The notes under the pieces are model-generated. The model did not search any database. It saw only the letters and a list, made by a program, of their open reading frames with translations, and had not been told where the DNA came from. Both the position numbers and the translations under genes were made by a program. Below, piece by piece: positions 5,933 to 7,269 of a DNA stretch of 7,269 bases; position 1 is the first letter of the stretch, and each line of letters opens with the position of its first letter. Source of the DNA: Clostridiales bacterium (GTDB lineage: Bacteria; Bacillota; Clostridia; Peptostreptococcales; NVVX01). The stretch is from contig JAJOKQ010000078.1 of the NCBI GenBank assembly GCA_021129785.1, positions 1 to 7,269 of the forward strand. Direction: 5' to 3'.

Positions 5933-6766
5933 ATGAAAAAAGTATTAGTATTGATACTAATCTTAGTTTCTATATTTAGTATTATTGGGTGTGCAGCTGA
6001 CAGAGAATATAGTGAAAATAGAGATCACAATGAGACAGGTATGGAAATAGCCGAGAGTAAATCTAATGAACAAAGTTTGGACAGTGTGGAAAAACAAAGA
6101 AAATTAATAAAAAACTTAGTTATGAGAATTGAGGTTATAGATATAGAAGAAGCGATCGGCAAAATTGAAAATATTATAATTCCAATTAATGGCTATATTC
6201 ATAATCAAAGACTTTGGGAACATGAAGACGATATAAGAGCAGAAGTAAATATTAAAGTGCCTTCTATGTATTTTACACAAATATCTTCAGAACTAAGGAA
6301 GTTAGGGGAAGTAATATATTCTAATATATCTTCTACTGATGTTACGGAAGAGTTTATCGATCTTGTGGCAAGAAGAAAAACTTTCGAAACACAAGAAACT
6401 AGACTATTGTCTTTTATTGATAAAGCTGAGAATGTTGATGAGTTACTATCTATTGAAAGAGAACTTGAAAGAGTACGATTTGAAATTGAAAGAATTATTG
6501 GGAGAATCAACTATCTTGAGAATGCGACTGATTATTCCAACATAAATATTAGTCTATACTCTAAAGTACAACCTGCTAGTACTGTAGCAAATGGCGGTTG
6601 GGAAAAAATTATTTTTGCTTTTAAAGATGGAATAGGAGTATTTGGAAGAGTTGTTATTGGAATCGTTACTGCGCTTGTATGGCTATTCCCATTTATAATT
6701 GTTGTTTTGATTTTTATAGCTTTATTTTTAAAATACAGCAATGTGAATAAAAAGAATCATAAATAA
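5933..6766 (+). CDS. DUF4349 domain lipoprotein with a C-terminal membrane anchor
   Basis: A short basic start (MKK), a hydrophobic stretch and the lipobox I17-I18-G19-C20 predict lipid attachment at Cys20 and an extracytoplasmic location. A charged, low-complexity linker (about 21-60) leads into a DUF4349-like region. This region includes a probable coiled coil (about 151-195, with the acidic and basic heptads of ELERVRFEIERIIGRINYL) and the DYSNINISLYS strand (about 200-210). A strong transmembrane helix (about 240-266) precedes a basic tail that would lie in the cytoplasm. The function of DUF4349 is unknown to me; such proteins are widespread in Firmicutes envelopes. An ATG at 5915 would add six residues, but its AAGGA (5905-5909) is only 5 bases away, while GGGGGAG at 5917-5923 fits ATG 5933 well. 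The length is 277 residues from that start. Confidence 0.8.
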   Translation: MKKVLVLILILVSIFSIIGCAADREYSENRDHNETGMEIAESKSNEQSLDSVEKQRKLIKNLVMRIEVIDIEEAIGKIENIIIPINGYIHNQRLWEHEDDIRAEVNIKVPSMYFTQISSELRKLGEVIYSNISSTDVTEEFIDLVARRKTFETQETRLLSFIDKAENVDELLSIERELERVRFEIERIIGRINYLENATDYSNINISLYSKVQPASTVANGGWEKIIFAFKDGIGVFGRVVIGIVTALVWLFPFIIVVLIFIALFLKYSNVNKKNHK

Positions 6767-6817
6767 TCACTAATTTGAAAAGAAAGCATACAGAGATGAG
6801 GTATTAATAAATTTATA

Positions 6818-6860
6818 GGAAGTCATCGTTGCATAAGTGATGATGATTTTCTTCTGCTTT
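6818..6860 (+). terminator. Hairpin after the lipoprotein gene, possible terminator or leader structure
   Basis: GGAAGTCATCGT (6818-6829) pairs with ATGATGATTTTC (6840-6851) as a 12-bp stem with three G-T wobbles and a 10-base loop, followed by a pyrimidine-rich tail to 6860. AAAGCA (6783-6788) can also pair with TGCTTT (6855-6860), which would enclose the hairpin in a larger fold. It is either the terminator of the lipoprotein gene or a leader structure of the next gene, whose Shine-Dalgarno begins 18 bases later. Confidence 0.45.
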
Positions 6861-6890
6861 GAGTAATAATTACATTTTGAGGAGAAAATC

Positions 6891-7269
6891 ATGAAGAAAA
6901 AAGAAATTATAGAATTTACAATAGAAGAAATGGGTTTTGGGAATAAGTCATATGGGTGCTTTGATAATCGTAAAATAGTAGTAAAAGGCGGGATCTTAGG
7001 CCAACGTGTTAAAGCGAGAGTAAAAAGAATTAGAAAAGATAAGGCTGAAGCATACATAACGGAAGTTGTAGAAAAATCACCTTATGAAACTATTGTTCCC
7101 TGTACACATTATGGAAAATGTGGTGGATGTTCACTACAAACGCTTCCATATGAAATGCAACTTAAAGAAAAAGAAAAATGGGTAAAAAAATTGTTTGAAA
7201 ATGCAAAAATAGTACCAGAGCAGTGGTTAGCGACTGAAGGAAGTCCAATCATTCAGAACTACAGAAACA
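6891..7269 (+). CDS. 23S rRNA (uracil-5-)-methyltransferase, RlmD/RumA family (5' part only)
   Basis: Only the first 126 codons lie in the window and the frame is open to the right edge, so the gene is cut by the window rather than truncated biologically. The N-terminal 60 or so residues look like a TRAM RNA-binding domain, with MGFGNKSYGCF (14-24) and GGILGQRVKARVKRIRKDKA (33-52). Next comes the iron-sulfur motif C71-x5-C77-G-G-C80, typical of RumA-type enzymes that methylate uracil C5 in 23S rRNA using SAM. The NYRN at the right end matches the segment that usually continues as a YRNK-type motif in this family. The catalytic methyltransferase domain and the fourth cluster cysteine would be outside. 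The start has GAGGAG at 6879-6884 with 6 bases of spacing. Clostridia often carry more than one paralogue, so the exact target uridine cannot be set. Confidence 0.88.
   Translation, partial: MKKKEIIEFTIEEMGFGNKSYGCFDNRKIVVKGGILGQRVKARVKRIRKDKAEAYITEVVEKSPYETIVPCTHYGKCGGCSLQTLPYEMQLKEKEKWVKKLFENAKIVPEQWLATEGSPIIQNYRN

Noticed and set aside
6770..7057. 95-codon minus-strand open frame over the start of the rRNA methyltransferase
   Set aside because: It overlaps the TRAM domain coding region antisense and spans the intergenic hairpin. There is no family resemblance.
1..7269. Defence system, CRISPR array, mobile element or biosynthetic cluster
   Set aside because: No spaced repeats, transposase or integrase motifs, nuclease or helicase genes, or multi-enzyme cluster are present. 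All genes are housekeeping or single envelope and transport functions.

Overview
The window is AT-rich chromosomal DNA. It has strong GGAGG-type ribosome binding sites, tightly spaced genes and clear Firmicutes protein families. The RelQ/YjbM-type alarmone synthetase, the zinc class II aldolase of the clostridial type, a short Gram-positive PssA and a DUF4349 lipoprotein together suggest a low-GC member of the Clostridia. I cannot name a genus. I see no rRNA, tRNA, CRISPR array, insertion sequence, prophage gene or broken gene. It reads as ordinary core and housekeeping sequence, with several small regulatory features worth a look.

Layout. Bases 1-103 hold the tail of an upstream intergenic region with a perfect 8-bp inverted repeat. 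Bases 104-1339 (+) encode an OFA-type major facilitator transporter, followed by two hairpins, the second resembling an intrinsic terminator. An extended -10 promoter, preceded by three tandem copies of a 7-mer, then leads into a two-gene (+) unit: a small (p)ppGpp synthetase of the RelQ type (1561-2364) and a calcineurin-like metallophosphoesterase (2391-3080). This unit converges on a class II fructose-bisphosphate aldolase (3161-4090, minus), and a large two-tier hairpin between them looks like a shared bidirectional terminator.

Bases 4091-4418 form the one long gene-free stretch. It is the divergent control region between the aldolase and pssA. It carries a good minus-strand promoter, a second weaker one, a 17-bp palindrome and a long, possibly structured aldolase leader. 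To its right lie pssA (phosphatidylserine synthase, 4419-4934), a class I SAM-dependent methyltransferase of unknown substrate (5027-5800), a DUF4349 lipoprotein (5933-6766) and the first 126 codons of an RlmD/RumA-type rRNA uracil-5-methyltransferase that runs off the right edge (6891 onward).

How the genes fit together. The only clear operon is the synthetase plus phosphoesterase pair. The others look mostly monocistronic, with their own promoters or hairpins. The themes are stringent signalling, glycolysis, phospholipid synthesis, envelope and RNA modification. No joint pathway is evident. The most interesting points are the C-terminally extended RelQ with its phosphoesterase partner, and the complex control region in front of the aldolase.
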